Origin: Bacteriovoracaceae bacterium | GTDB taxonomy: Bacteria; Bdellovibrionota; Bacteriovoracia; Bacteriovoracales; Bacteriovoracaceae | Length of the DNA stretch: 50,893 bases | NCBI GenBank assembly: GCA_947446575.1 | Contig: CANFHC010000023.1 | Coordinates: 1-50,893 of the forward strand | Direction of reading: 5' to 3' | Shown here: one piece after another, positions 26,038-35,828 of the stretch | Layout of the letters: every line of letters starts with the position of its first letter | Numbering within the stretch: the stretch's first letter is position 1 | Position numbers and translations under genes: made by a program | Notes under the pieces: model-generated | The model's database searches: none | Told to the model about the DNA's origin: nothing | What the model saw: the letters and a program-made list of their open reading frames with translations, nothing else

Positions 26038-28197
26038 TTATTCTGCTTGAGCAGCTAGTTTGTCTTTTCTTTCAGCGATAACTTTTTCAGCTACGTTGTT
26101 TGGACATTCAGCATATTTTGCGAATTCCATCGTGTATGAAGCCTTACCTGCTGACATTGAACGAAGAACTGTTGAGTAACCAAACATTTCTGATAACGGA
26201 ATCAGAGCGTTGATTGTAACTTCTCCAGTATCGTTTGATTCAGACGCTTGGATAATCCCTCTTCTCGAAGAAAGGTCTCCAATTACGCCCCCTTGATATT
26301 CATCTGGAGTCTCAACTTCAACTTTCATGATTGGTTCAAGGATAACTGGAGATGCAGCTTTTACCGCTTGTCTCATGGCCATACGAGAAGCAATTCTGAA
26401 CGCCAAGTCAGATGAATCGACATCATGGTAACGACCGTCTTGAAGATAAACTTCAACGTTGATTAGAGGGAACGCAGCTAGTGGACCTTTGTCCATAACG
26501 TCGTTGAACCCTTTCTCACATGAACCAATGAATTCGTTAGGGATCGATCCCCCTTTGATTTCGTTATAAAATTTGAAGACTTGTTTTTCGTCTTCTTTTT
26601 TCTCTTCTAATAATGGCTTGATCATCCCAACAACTTGACCGAACTGACCAGATCCACCCGTTTGCTTCTTATGAAGGTAGTCAAACTTAGCTTCGTGTCT
26701 GATTGTCTCACGGTAGTTAACTTGAGGTGCACCAACTTGAACGTCACAGTTGTATTCACGTTTTAATCTTTCTACGTAAATTTCTAAGTGAAGCTCTCCC
26801 ATACCAGCGATACGAGTTTCAGCAGATTCTTCATCTGTGAAAACGTGGAAAGTTGGATCTTCTTTCATAAATCTTTGTAGACCTTTTGAAAGACGAGTTT
26901 GTTGATCTTTATCTTTAACAGAGATCGATAATTCGATAACAGCTGCAGCAATGTGCATCCCTTCGCAAGAAATATGATCTAACTTGTCGTCACCAACAAA
27001 TGTATCCCCTGAAGCACAATCGATACCGATAATAGCGATGATATCCCCTGGACCTACAGTTTCAATGTTTTCGCGATCGTTAGCGTTCATACGAACGATA
27101 CGTCCTACGCGCACTCTCTTTCTAGTACGTGTATTGATGATCGTGTCACCTTTATTTAAAGTTCCTTGGTAAATACGAGTATAAGTTAACTGTCCGAATT
27201 GCTCGTCAGTAATCTTGAACGCCATACAAACAAGTGGCTTTGTTCCATCTGGAATAAGTTCAATTTTTTCTTTTGTTTCGTTATCAATTGCAATTGGTCT
27301 CTTACAAGTAAGAGGAGATGGAAGGTATCGTGCAACTGCGTTAAGAAGAAGTTGAACACCTTTATTTTTAAAAGCTGATCCCATAAATACTGGAGTTAGT
27401 TTTAAAGATTGAGTTCCAACTTTGACTGCATTGTGAATTTCTTCTTCAGAAATATCTTGTCCTTCAAGAATTTTTTCAACCATTGCATCATCGAAGTTAG
27501 AAGCTGCATCGAGAAGTTTTTCTCTGTAAGCTTCAACATCTTCAAGCATGTCTGCAGGGATTGCTTCTTTACGAACTTTCTCTCCGTTTTCTCCATCGAA
27601 GAAAAAAGCTTCTCTAGTGATAAGATCAACAACACCTTTGAAGTTTTCTTCAGCGCCGATAGGCAACTGCATAAGTACTGCATTGTGATATAGTTTTTCT
27701 TTTAGAGCAGCTACACCTTTATGAGGGTTAGCTCCCATACGATCCATCTTATTTAAGAAGGCCATACGAGGAACAGAATAACGTTTCATCTGACGGTCAA
27801 CTGTAATTGACTGAGACTGAACACCTGATACCGAACAAAGAACTAAGATAGCTCCGTCTAGTACGCGAAGTGAACGTTCAACTTCAACTGTAAAGTCAAC
27901 GTGACCCGGAGTATCGATGATATTGATACGACATTCTTTATCAATGCCTTCAGCGTATGTAATACCTGCGTTGTCAATTCCTCTCCAGTGAACAGTTGTC
28001 GCTGCAGAAGTAATTGTGATCCCTTTTTCTTTTTCGAGTTCCATGTGGTCCATAGTCGCACCAGCACCACCACCACGGACGTCTTCAATCTTGTGAATCT
28101 TGTCACAGTAGAAAAGGATACGCTCTGTAAGCGTCGTCTTTCCTGAGTCGATGTGAGCAGAGATCCCAATGTTTCTGGTTCTTGCCATTAATTTCAT
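26038..28197 (-). CDS. fusA: Translation elongation factor G
   Basis: 719 residues with GGAG seven bases before the ATG. The G1 loop is AHIDSGKTT (residues 14-22), followed by [17 protein letters not shown] (switch regions), [12 protein letters not shown] (G3) and [10 protein letters not shown] (G4). Domains III-V are complete ([14 protein letters not shown], then SSRRGIIQ). The Ser in AHIDSGKT and the [15 protein letters not shown] segment are more like mitochondrial EFG1 / spd-type EF-G than the standard AHIDAGKT form. It stands alone with its own terminator, not in a rpsL-rpsG-tuf operon, so it is probably one of two EF-Gs in this genome. Confidence 0.95.
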   Translation of the reverse strand: MKLMARTRNIGISAHIDSGKTTLTERILFYCDKIHKIEDVRGGGAGATMDHMELEKEKGITITSAATTVHWRGIDNAGITYAEGIDKECRINIIDTPGHVDFTVEVERSLRVLDGAILVLCSVSGVQSQSITVDRQMKRYSVPRMAFLNKMDRMGANPHKGVAALKEKLYHNAVLMQLPIGAEENFKGVVDLITREAFFFDGENGEKVRKEAIPADMLEDVEAYREKLLDAASNFDDAMVEKILEGQDISEEEIHNAVKVGTQSLKLTPVFMGSAFKNKGVQLLLNAVARYLPSPLTCKRPIAIDNETKEKIELIPDGTKPLVCMAFKITDEQFGQLTYTRIYQGTLNKGDTIINTRTRKRVRVGRIVRMNANDRENIETVGPGDIIAIIGIDCASGDTFVGDDKLDHISCEGMHIAAAVIELSISVKDKDQQTRLSKGLQRFMKEDPTFHVFTDEESAETRIAGMGELHLEIYVERLKREYNCDVQVGAPQVNYRETIRHEAKFDYLHKKQTGGSGQFGQVVGMIKPLLEEKKEDEKQVFKFYNEIKGGSIPNEFIGSCEKGFNDVMDKGPLAAFPLINVEVYLQDGRYHDVDSSDLAFRIASRMAMRQAVKAASPVILEPIMKVEVETPDEYQGGVIGDLSSRRGIIQASESNDTGEVTINALIPLSEMFGYSTVLRSMSAGKASYTMEFAKYAECPNNVAEKVIAERKDKLAAQAE

Positions 28198-28473
28198 AAA
28201 TAATCTCCAAAAATTAAACCAAAGTGGTTTTATAAATTTACGTAAATTTTATTTAAAATCGAGTTTTAAAAAAATGTTTTTAAGCACGGATAATAAGAAA
28301 TTTAGAGAGATGAGTCAATGAAGAACGCATTGCCTACTTAAGAAAAAAGAGAAAAATGATGAACTCGAAGCATTACAAACAAATTGACAAGGAGATCAAA
28401 ACTCACTAAAAATTTTCCTCCGTCCATATTTTGGATGAATTAACCCAAATACTATAAAAAGGCATACTTCTCT

Positions 28474-29091
28474 ATGAGCAATGATCTAGGAAAACAAGAT
28501 CTTTACGAGGGTGTAAAAACCCTAATTGAAACAGACGCCGTTCATGTGCACCTCTCTCAACAGAAACTTTTCACTCTTTTTAGCATCGGATTCCAATACT
28601 TGTTGTTCCAATCAACGAGAAAACCAGGTGCTTATATTATTCGCGTGGAAGATGGTCATCTTGCTGAAAAGCTTGCCAAAAAGGCTAAAGACCCTTCAAC
28701 TCGTAAATTTATCCAATCCCTGCTTATTCCAAGAAAATTAAAATACGAAAAATCTGTCTTTTATCTAGATTACTTTCATTTTGGGTCATGGAATATGACT
28801 AGTGAGATTCCCAAAGAAAAAGTCCAGGCAGCTCTTATTGTTAAAAATACTTCTAATCGTCCCATGATGGAATTTACATCAGAAGATGAGACAGAAAATG
28901 CCGTTTTAGATACTATTAAAAATGGCGAATACTTAAAAACTCTAATGGAATTTGTTCCAAGAACAATCACAATTGCTTTTGAAGAAAATTTTGAAGGAAC
29001 AACTCAAGTTCTTTTTCCTTTCATTAAAAAAGAAAAAGAGCGAACAGTTTCAGGTGTGACAATTAGTGATGAAATTGAGTGGGAAGAATAA
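28474..29091 (+). CDS. Protein of unknown function
   Basis: 205 residues, no signal peptide or membrane segment, no cysteine. The middle carries a run such as IIRVEDGHLAEKLAKKAKDP, and the C-terminus is acidic (EIEWEE). No family recognised. It ends four bases before the convergent methyltransferase stop. The 276-base gap to EF-G contains nothing else I can support. Confidence 0.55.
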   Translation: MSNDLGKQDLYEGVKTLIETDAVHVHLSQQKLFTLFSIGFQYLLFQSTRKPGAYIIRVEDGHLAEKLAKKAKDPSTRKFIQSLLIPRKLKYEKSVFYLDYFHFGSWNMTSEIPKEKVQAALIVKNTSNRPMMEFTSEDETENAVLDTIKNGEYLKTLMEFVPRTITIAFEENFEGTTQVLFPFIKKEKERTVSGVTISDEIEWEE

Positions 29092-29095
29092 AATA

Positions 29096-29866
29096 TTATA
29101 TTTCGTAAAAATAAAGTTTCGTCTTTCGCCCGTCTTCTAAAGTTAAAACTTTTTGAAATTTAGTATTTGGAACTTGAAAACTATTAGAAATAAATAGTGT
29201 GCCGGGGCGCATTTCATTTTTTACTTTTTCATAGAGCTTCTCCATTATTGCCGGAGACAAAAAAGCATAAATTACATCGTAAGATTCAAAATTTGTCTGC
29301 CAAATATTTTTGCGAAAAATTTCTCCTCTCCTTAAAACTTTAGAAAAAACCCACGAAAGAAGGAATATTAGTGGAGCACTCTCAACTCCTGTTGATTCAA
29401 TATTTTTTTGGGCCAATGCTCTTACAACCCCCCCTAGACCAGAACCTAAATCTAAAACTTTCTTAGCTTTTCTCTCTTCTAAAATACTAAGCAGTTGATC
29501 AGAAGTAGTCTTATTGCTCAGATAAAGTGGAACACGCTCTTTTAATGTATGTGAGAAGGACAGGGCCAAAACAAGAAAAATAATTCCGTAAATCCCCGAG
29601 CTAAAATGCAAATAATTAATAGCCAGCAAAAAACAAATGGGAAACAAAAAAGAAATTATTAGAAACCATTTCGGTAATTTTAAAACAAAATGACATAAAA
29701 GTGAGCAAAGGGTCGCAAGTACTAAAACAAAACTCCAAGCATTCATCGTCCACTGCATCTTCCATAAAATATTTCTTAGAATAAACAATACTAAAACCTG
29801 AGTAATTAGTGCGGCCACTAGTGGATATTTTATGGTGAACGAATTAATTGAAATCTTATTTTCCAT
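29096..29866 (-). CDS. Membrane-anchored SAM-dependent methyltransferase-like protein
   Basis: 256 residues from the ATG at 29866. The first 130 residues hold about four to five membrane helices (LVAALITQVLVLFILRN, WFLIISFLFPICFLLAI). The last 120 residues have Rossmann motif I VLDLGSGLGGVVRALAQ with GVESAPL as motif II, and YDVIYAFLSPAIMEKL, so a SAM-binding domain faces the cytoplasm. Lipid, peptide or quinone could be the substrate; unknown. Resembles small membrane methyltransferases of the LOC/ATPSCKMT type. Confidence 0.65.
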   Translation of the reverse strand: MENKISINSFTIKYPLVAALITQVLVLFILRNILWKMQWTMNAWSFVLVLATLCSLLCHFVLKLPKWFLIISFLFPICFLLAINYLHFSSGIYGIIFLVLALSFSHTLKERVPLYLSNKTTSDQLLSILEERKAKKVLDLGSGLGGVVRALAQKNIESTGVESAPLIFLLSWVFSKVLRRGEIFRKNIWQTNFESYDVIYAFLSPAIMEKLYEKVKNEMRPGTLFISNSFQVPNTKFQKVLTLEDGRKTKLYFYEI

Positions 29867-29968
29867 AAGAAATATTTGAAACAATATTTTAGGAGAATGC
29901 AAGCGTGCGCTTTAGTTATCACATCTTCCAGATAAAAATAGTTGGTTATTGTCTAAGTAATCTCTTTT

Positions 29969-29995
29969 TAAAGCTTTATAAACTGCGCCCGATAA
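29969..29995 (+). promoter_or_regulatory. Sigma-28 (FliA) promoter of motAB
   Basis: TAAAGCTT (29969-29976), an 11-base spacer, and CCCGATAA (29988-29995) differ from the E. coli FliA consensus TAAAGTTT-N11-GCCGATAA at one base in each box with the exact spacing. Transcription would start about base 30002, just before the GGAGG of motA. Confidence 0.7.
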
Positions 29996-30021
29996 GTAAG
30001 TAATCTTTGGAGGATTTTTTT

Positions 30022-30879
30022 ATGATGTCGATTGTCGGTGGCGTATTTGTTCTTGCCTGTGTTGTTATGGGATACCTACTTGAAGGTGGAAATATTGCAG
30101 CTTTGGTGCAGCCTCTTGAGTTACTCATCATCGGGGGTTCTGCCCTAGGGACGCTTATCATTTGCGGTAGTCCACATATGTTTAAAGAAATGGTTCAAAG
30201 ATTACTACAAATTTTAAAAGGAAGTGGAGTTAACAAAGCTTCTTATATCGAGCTTCTTCAATGTATGTTTGAACTTATCAAAATGGCATCTGCCAACCCA
30301 ATCTCAATTGAACCACACGTTGAAAATCCAGAAACTTCGGAAATTTTTAAAAGATACCCTGCCGTTTTACACAATCATCATGCTATTGATTTTATCTGCG
30401 ATACATTGAAAGTTCAGATTGCTTCTTCTTTATCTCCCTACGATCTAGAAGATTTAATGAATTCAGATTTAGATTCAGTTCACGAAGCAGAACATCACTT
30501 GGTTGCAACTATGAACAGAACCGGAGATGCGTTTCCGGGCCTAGGGATCGTTGCGGCGGTTCTTGGGGTTGTTATCACCATGGGAAAACTAGATCAGGGT
30601 AAAGAAGTCATTGGTCACTCGGTTGGTGCCGCCCTCGTAGGTACTCTTTTGGGGATCTTAATTGCATACGGATATATTCAGCCTCTGGTTGCTAAGATTG
30701 AAACGATCATGGGTGAAGAGGCAAAATTTGTTAATACTGCAAAAATATGTCTTCTCGCTTATGCTAAGGGAGTAAACGCAAAAGTTTGTGCTGAATTTGG
30801 TCGTCGTTCAATTCCGTTGGAATTTAGACCATCTTTTAAAGAAGTAGATGAAGCAACAGCTAATGCAGGTAAAAAATAA
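30022..30879 (+). CDS. motA: Flagellar motor stator protein MotA
   Basis: 285 residues from the ATG at 30022, with GGAGG eight bases upstream. Four membrane helices; the cytoplasmic loop carries RTGDAFPGLGIVAAVLGVV, the family's DxxPGLGIVAAVLGVV signature with the essential proline. Together with MotB it forms the proton channel that drives the flagellar motor. A near-consensus sigma-28 promoter lies upstream. Confidence 0.95.
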   Translation: MMSIVGGVFVLACVVMGYLLEGGNIAALVQPLELLIIGGSALGTLIICGSPHMFKEMVQRLLQILKGSGVNKASYIELLQCMFELIKMASANPISIEPHVENPETSEIFKRYPAVLHNHHAIDFICDTLKVQIASSLSPYDLEDLMNSDLDSVHEAEHHLVATMNRTGDAFPGLGIVAAVLGVVITMGKLDQGKEVIGHSVGAALVGTLLGILIAYGYIQPLVAKIETIMGEEAKFVNTAKICLLAYAKGVNAKVCAEFGRRSIPLEFRPSFKEVDEATANAGKK

Positions 30880-30910
30880 TTTTTTAGCAAAAATTTAGGA
30901 AGACCTCATC

Positions 30911-31675
30911 ATGGCAGATGAAAAAGCCCCCATAATCATCAAAAAAATTAACAAGGGACACGCCGGCGCTCACGGTGGTGCTTGGAAAGTTGCGTTCGCC
31001 GACTTCATGACTGCGATGATGTGCTTTTTCCTCGTTATGTGGCTAATGGGAGCGGATGAAGAAACGAAAAAAGCGATAGCCAATTATTTTACCACTGTCA
31101 CTATCTTCAAAGGCGGAAGTGATTCATTGGGAAAAACGGGAAATACTCCAAATTCCAATAACTCTATTTTAAATGGCGGAGAAGGACAATTCGAAGAAAA
31201 AGACGTCACAGAGCCGGCCAGACCAAAACCAGTTTATCTGCAAGAACACAAAGTTTTAAGCAAACTTGTCACAGAAATTTTTGACGGGAATTCTTTCAGC
31301 GAAGACTTTACCGCCGAATATTTAAAGTTTGCCATTCCAGGAAATATTTTATTTCAATTTGGTTCAACCGAAATTTCTTACGAAGGTAAAAAATATTTAG
31401 CAAAACTAGCCGATGTTTTTAAAAATTATGAAGGATCTGTCTCCATCATAGGTCACACTGAAAAAGGTGAAGGCGAAACAGATCAAGCCAATTGGGAGCT
31501 CGCATTTAAACGGGCCATGGCCATTAGAAATTCCCTCATCAAAGATTTTAGAGTAAGGCCTGATCAACTAGTTCCATCGGCCCAATCCAGCACTGTTACC
31601 TCCTCCGAAGAAGAAAATAAGGGGATAAATGTAAATAGACGCGTGGAATTTGTCCTCCGACATAGAAATCTTTAA
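30911..31675 (+). CDS. motB: Flagellar motor stator protein MotB
   Basis: 254 residues. A single N-terminal helix, AFADFMTAMMCFFLVMWLMG, carries the proton-binding Asp31. The C-terminal OmpA-like domain binds peptidoglycan: NILFQFGSTEI, then SIIGHTEKGEG and GINVNRRVEFVL. It anchors the stator to the wall. It follows motA by 31 bases with an AGGAAG site and is part of the same transcript. Confidence 0.95.
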   Translation: MADEKAPIIIKKINKGHAGAHGGAWKVAFADFMTAMMCFFLVMWLMGADEETKKAIANYFTTVTIFKGGSDSLGKTGNTPNSNNSILNGGEGQFEEKDVTEPARPKPVYLQEHKVLSKLVTEIFDGNSFSEDFTAEYLKFAIPGNILFQFGSTEISYEGKKYLAKLADVFKNYEGSVSIIGHTEKGEGETDQANWELAFKRAMAIRNSLIKDFRVRPDQLVPSAQSSTVTSSEEENKGINVNRRVEFVLRHRNL

Positions 31676-31763
31676 GCCTAATTAAAGTTATTCTCCATTG
31701 ATACCGACAAGTTTGATCAACTACCGCTTTTGGTTGCGCACGAACGAATTTTCGAGGGAATCA

Positions 31764-32024
31764 ATGACTCATTCAAAAGATCAATTTATCGAAGCATTAA
31801 TTGCACAATACAAAGAAGAAATAGAAGAAATATTGGTTGAAAGCGAGCATGTTTATCGATCAACAATTGACTACGAGTTGTTAAATTCAAAAGTTGAAGA
31901 ACTTTTTGCGTGTGCTAAAGTTGATGGATTAGAAGAAAAAATTGTTTGGGATCTTTTGCATGCAAGAATTCCTTCTTACGTTAATTATATTAATTTCAAA
32001 ACTTCAGGCAAAAGAGCTGCTTAG
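31764..32024 (+). CDS. Small acidic helical protein of unknown function
   Basis: 86 residues from the ATG at 31764, chosen because GAGGGA lies just before it; a longer in-frame start at 31698 has no site. Predicted all-helix (EALIAQYKEEIEEILVESEH, then VEELFACAKVDGLEEKIVWD). No membrane segment. No family recognised. It is downstream of motB and could be part of that transcript. Confidence 0.6.
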   Translation: MTHSKDQFIEALIAQYKEEIEEILVESEHVYRSTIDYELLNSKVEELFACAKVDGLEEKIVWDLLHARIPSYVNYINFKTSGKRAA

Positions 32025-32049
32025 AAGTTAAATACTTTGGAGCCTTTGG

Positions 32050-32829
32050 TTGCTGCGAGAACTCTTCACTTACCTAAAGACGAAAGCCTCAAAGGAAGCT
32101 AAAGCTTTTGGCCATCTTTATGAAAGTATCGCCATTCAAGAAAGAGAAAAACGTTGCAAAAGTTTTTGGCTTCCTCACCGAACTAAGTGTAAAAATTTTA
32201 TTTCTTCGCATTTAAAATTAGCTAAGGCATTCGATCGAGTTCTGATTCTAGGCTCCGGTCCACTCCATGAAATTCCAATCGACATCCTTTCTACAACTTT
32301 TAGAGATGTAGATCTAATAGATATTGTGCATCTATCAGAGACAAAAAATAAATACTCTCATTTAAAAAACATCCATTTTATAGAAGCAGATATCACAGAA
32401 CTAGAAAAAAAGATTCTCCATGAAAAAAAAATTATAAATCAAGTTCCCACATTTTTTCAAAACCAAAAGTATGATTTAATTATATCTGCTAATTTACTTA
32501 CACAATTGTCTTATCATTTGAGAAATTTTTTAGAAAAAAAGGCTGTACCTAAACTAACTGATGTCGAGCTTGAAAAATTTTGTTATCAGGTCAGTTATGA
32601 CCATTACCAATATATTACAGGCTTTCAATGTCCGGTGATTCTCATAACTGATATTGAAACAGAATTCATCGGCATTCATGATGAATTAATAGATAAGCAA
32701 ATGCCCTATTTAAATTTCCCTCTGCCCGCGCCGAAAGATTCATGGTTATGGAATTTGGCTCCACGGCCGGAAGTCTCCAAAGACTATTCTGTGAGAATGA
32801 AAGTTGCAGCTTTTATCTTGAATTATTAA
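32050..32829 (+). CDS. Class I methyltransferase-like protein
   Basis: 259 residues with a TTG start preceded by GGAG at the normal seven-base distance. RVLILGSGPLHEIPIDIL fits SAM-binding motif I, and FIEADITEL then YDLIISANLLTQL fit motifs II-IV of the Rossmann-type fold. The C-terminal half is unlike common families. The substrate is unknown. It precedes murJ on the same strand. Confidence 0.55.
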   Translation: MLRELFTYLKTKASKEAKAFGHLYESIAIQEREKRCKSFWLPHRTKCKNFISSHLKLAKAFDRVLILGSGPLHEIPIDILSTTFRDVDLIDIVHLSETKNKYSHLKNIHFIEADITELEKKILHEKKIINQVPTFFQNQKYDLIISANLLTQLSYHLRNFLEKKAVPKLTDVELEKFCYQVSYDHYQYITGFQCPVILITDIETEFIGIHDELIDKQMPYLNFPLPAPKDSWLWNLAPRPEVSKDYSVRMKVAAFILNY

Positions 32830-32852
32830 AGCAATCCGCCTTTAATTAATGA

Positions 32853-34460
32853 ATGAAAGAAAATAAACCAGAAAAAAGTGGCGCCCTTTTAGTCGGCCTT
32901 GGAATTATATTGAGCCGTATCTCAGGTCTTATTAGAATAAGAGTTTTTGCTCATTATTTTGGTAACTCTGATGCTGGAGACGCTTTTAATGCTGCCCTAA
33001 AAATACCCAATTTTTTACAAAATCTTTTTGGTGAAGGCGTTCTCTCCGCTTCTTTTATCCCCGTTTATGCAAACCTCATTGCAAAATCCCACAATGAACA
33101 TGTTGACAAAGAAAATCAAATTGAAGCTAGTAAAGTTGCTTCAGTTGTTGGTAGTCTTTTGTTTACTGCTGTATCAGTCTTGGTTTTGTTAGGTATTTTC
33201 GTCACACCTTTTCTGATCGATACAATTGCACCTGGATTCTCTGGAGAGAAAAGACTTTTAACGATAAAAATAGTACAAATAGTTTTTCCTGGAACTGGCT
33301 TTCTGGTTATGTCAGCTTGGTGTTTGGGGATATTAAATTCACATCGCAAATTTTTCTTATCCTACGTTGCTCCCGTCGTTTGGAGTTTTGCCCAAATTGT
33401 TACTCTTGTCCTGTTTGCTAAAGGCAACTCGCTAAATAATTTAGCCGAAATAAATGCTTGGGGATTAGTGGCCGGAAGTTTTCTCCAATTTGCCGTGCAA
33501 TTTCCCGTTGCTTTAAAATTAGTAAAACATTTCAGACCATCTCTCAATACTCAAATTACCAACGTCAATATTGTCATTCGCAATTTTTTTCCGGTGGTAA
33601 TTTCTCGAGGAGTTGTTCAACTATCAGCTTACATCGATAGCATGTTGGCCAGTCTCCTTCCAACCGGAGCAGTTTCAACTTTAACCTATGCCCAAACATT
33701 ATATCTTTTACCTATTTCATTATTTGGAATGAGTGTAACGGCTTCAGAGCTTCCAGCAATGTCATCGATTAAGGGATCTGTTGATGAAATAAATATTTAT
33801 CTCCGTGCTCGACTTGAAGGTGGGCTTAAAAAAATTGCTTTTTTTATAGTTCCTTCTGTCTGTGCGTTTATTTTTTTGGGAAATGTTATGGTCAAGGCCA
33901 TCTTCCAATCTGGTAAATTTAATAACGACGACGCTCATTATACATGGATGGTTTTAATTGGTTCGACGGTTGGTCTGTTAGCCTCAACTCTAGGCAGACT
34001 TTACTCTTCAACTTTTTATTCTTTAAAAGACACAAAAACTCCACTTAAGTTTGCGGCCATTAGAGTTCTGCTTACGACCATGTTAGGTTATCTTTTTGCA
34101 TTTCCCCTTCCGCGTTTATTAGGGCTCGAGCCTTCTTGGGGAACAGCGGGTTTAACAGCTTCTGCTGGTATGTCTGGTTGGGTGGAATTTTATCTTTTAA
34201 GATCAGCACTCAATAAAAAAATTGGAGATACAGGGCTTAAAATCTCTTATCAATTAACACTTTGGACTTCAGCAATAATTGCTTCTTTAGTTGGATTACT
34301 AGTAGAACGCTTCGTTTATATGCGCCCTATTCTTTCAGCAGTTGTGATTTTCTCATTTTTTGGTTGTGCTTATTTTGGTGTAACTTATTTATTTAAAATA
34401 GAGGAATCTAAACTCACACTTGATAAAGTATTTAATAAACTTAAACGTTTCAAAAAATAA
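32853..34460 (+). CDS. murJ: Lipid II flippase MurJ
   Basis: 535 residues with about 14 membrane helices, normal length. The opening GLGIILSRISGLIRIRVFAH and SDAGDAFNAALKIPNFLQNL with FGEGVLSASFIPVY are diagnostic for MurJ/MviN; the charged Arg and Asp residues in the central cavity are those known to bind lipid II pyrophosphate. It moves lipid II across the inner membrane for peptidoglycan synthesis. No clear ribosome-binding site precedes the ATG. A bidirectional terminator follows. Confidence 0.95.
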   Translation: MKENKPEKSGALLVGLGIILSRISGLIRIRVFAHYFGNSDAGDAFNAALKIPNFLQNLFGEGVLSASFIPVYANLIAKSHNEHVDKENQIEASKVASVVGSLLFTAVSVLVLLGIFVTPFLIDTIAPGFSGEKRLLTIKIVQIVFPGTGFLVMSAWCLGILNSHRKFFLSYVAPVVWSFAQIVTLVLFAKGNSLNNLAEINAWGLVAGSFLQFAVQFPVALKLVKHFRPSLNTQITNVNIVIRNFFPVVISRGVVQLSAYIDSMLASLLPTGAVSTLTYAQTLYLLPISLFGMSVTASELPAMSSIKGSVDEINIYLRARLEGGLKKIAFFIVPSVCAFIFLGNVMVKAIFQSGKFNNDDAHYTWMVLIGSTVGLLASTLGRLYSSTFYSLKDTKTPLKFAAIRVLLTTMLGYLFAFPLPRLLGLEPSWGTAGLTASAGMSGWVEFYLLRSALNKKIGDTGLKISYQLTLWTSAIIASLVGLLVERFVYMRPILSAVVIFSFFGCAYFGVTYLFKIEESKLTLDKVFNKLKRFKK

Positions 34461-34480
34461 TACCCTTCCCATAAAAAGAA

Positions 34481-34507
34481 AGAGGGATATTCCCTCTCTC
34501 ATCTTTT
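34481..34507. terminator. Bidirectional terminator between murJ and hsp20
   Basis: AGAGGGA / TCCCTCT around TAT (34481-34497), with TCTTTTT on the plus strand and TTCTTTTTA on the minus strand. It ends both convergent genes. Confidence 0.82.
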
Positions 34508-34512
34508 TACAT

Positions 34513-34980
34513 TTAATGAATGGTAATTTTTTTTGCACTCACATCAATATTTTGAGATTTTTTAATTTGTACATGTAAAATTCCATCTTTTAAGACGGCA
34601 TTCACTTTTTCTTTATCAATATCACTTGGAAGAGCAATAGTGCGATAGAAACTACCAAAAGATCTTTCTACTCGATGGTACTTATCTTTTTTTTCTTCAT
34701 TAAAGCCTTTTTTCTCGCCTTTTAAAACGAGATAATCGTCTTTGACAGATACATCGATATCTTCTTTTTTTACTCCTGGAATTTCCGCTTCAACATTGTA
34801 AGCATCAGCTGTTTCCTCGATATTGACCAGCGGTAAAAAAGTAGTGATAGATGGATCATAATAATCTTCGACTCCACGATTAAAAAAGTCATCAAAGTTT
34901 TTGAGAAGATCATAATCTCCCATCCGGCGATTTTTGGAAGAAAGATTTCGATTGGATGAATTTTTTGATAAAAAGTTCAT
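34513..34980 (-). CDS. Small heat-shock protein (Hsp20 / alpha-crystallin)
   Basis: 155 residues from the ATG at 34980, chosen because AAAGGAGG lies six bases before it. After a disordered N-terminus, the alpha-crystallin domain (about 50-140) has VNIEETADAYNVEAEIPGVKKEDI, a run usual in the family, and ends with the GILHVQI motif. It binds unfolding proteins. The upstream gap to marC is 113 bases and no heat-shock promoter could be assigned. Confidence 0.93.
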   Translation of the reverse strand: MNFLSKNSSNRNLSSKNRRMGDYDLLKNFDDFFNRGVEDYYDPSITTFLPLVNIEETADAYNVEAEIPGVKKEDIDVSVKDDYLVLKGEKKGFNEEKKDKYHRVERSFGSFYRTIALPSDIDKEKVNAVLKDGILHVQIKKSQNIDVSAKKITIH

Positions 34981-35093
34981 AAATACCTCCTTTGTATTTA
35001 AATAACCTTGGATTTGATTATTTCCCTTTCCTGGCCGTTCAAGAATTAGATAATATAGAAATAGAGATTCGCAAAAAGCAATAGGATCAAATA

Positions 35094-35738
35094 ATGAATC
35101 AAGCATTCAGCGACGTTATAAAATTTAGTATTACACTTATTTCTATTATCAACCCACTAGGAGCTATTCCAGTATTTTTAGGATTTACCAAAAATCATAA
35201 AAATTTAAATATAAGAAATGTTACCAACACTTGCGCGACTGCTTGTACGATCACTATTTTAGTTAGTTTAATTTTTGGTCAAATGCTTTTGAATTTTTTT
35301 GGGATCTCTGTAGCCTCATTTACAATCGGAGGAGGATTTCTCCTCTTTACTATGGCCTTCAGTATGATTTCTGGGCATCAATCGACTACAAAAATCAATA
35401 CAGAAGAAATTCGCTCTTTTGATTTCGAAAGAGAAATTGGAATCATACCATTAGCGATTCCATTACTATCCGGTCCCGGTGCTATTTCTACATCTATAAT
35501 TCATGCCAAACATTTTACCACTACTGCTCATTGGATTATAGTTAGCATCATGGTCATTTTAATTGGGATACTCATAAAAGTTATTTTGAGCTATGCAGAG
35601 AAAATTGGTGAGCGCCTGGGCCAAATTGGACTAAACGTAATGACACGTATTATGGGTTTGATCTTACTTTCTATGTCGATAGAGATGATTGCAAGTGGAA
35701 TAAAAGAAATTTTACCAATACTTAAAAGTTCAATCTAA
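35094..35738 (+). CDS. MarC-family integral membrane protein
   Basis: 214 residues with six membrane helices. The first helix SIINPLGAIPVFLGFT and the mid-protein IPLAIPLLSGPGAIST match the two NPxG / GPGAI motifs of the MarC/UPF0056 family. The function of the family is unsettled (once linked to antibiotic resistance). It runs divergently from hsp20. Confidence 0.9.
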   Translation: MNQAFSDVIKFSITLISIINPLGAIPVFLGFTKNHKNLNIRNVTNTCATACTITILVSLIFGQMLLNFFGISVASFTIGGGFLLFTMAFSMISGHQSTTKINTEEIRSFDFEREIGIIPLAIPLLSGPGAISTSIIHAKHFTTTAHWIIVSIMVILIGILIKVILSYAEKIGERLGQIGLNVMTRIMGLILLSMSIEMIASGIKEILPILKSSI

Positions 35739-35828
35739 TAATAATATGACCATTTCCTAACTGGTAAACAGTTATTCACTCTATTAGTCTTTGGATCATT
35801 ACCCAAATGATTTTCATAGGATGAAATT

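Noticed and set aside
27858-28169. Overlapping ORFs on both strands in the EF-G 5' region
   Set aside because: They are out-of-frame readings of the strongly conserved EF-G GTPase domain.
28350-28410. Very short ORF (17 codons) in the gap between EF-G and the unknown gene
   Set aside because: Too short, no convincing ribosome-binding site, no sign of a leader peptide function.
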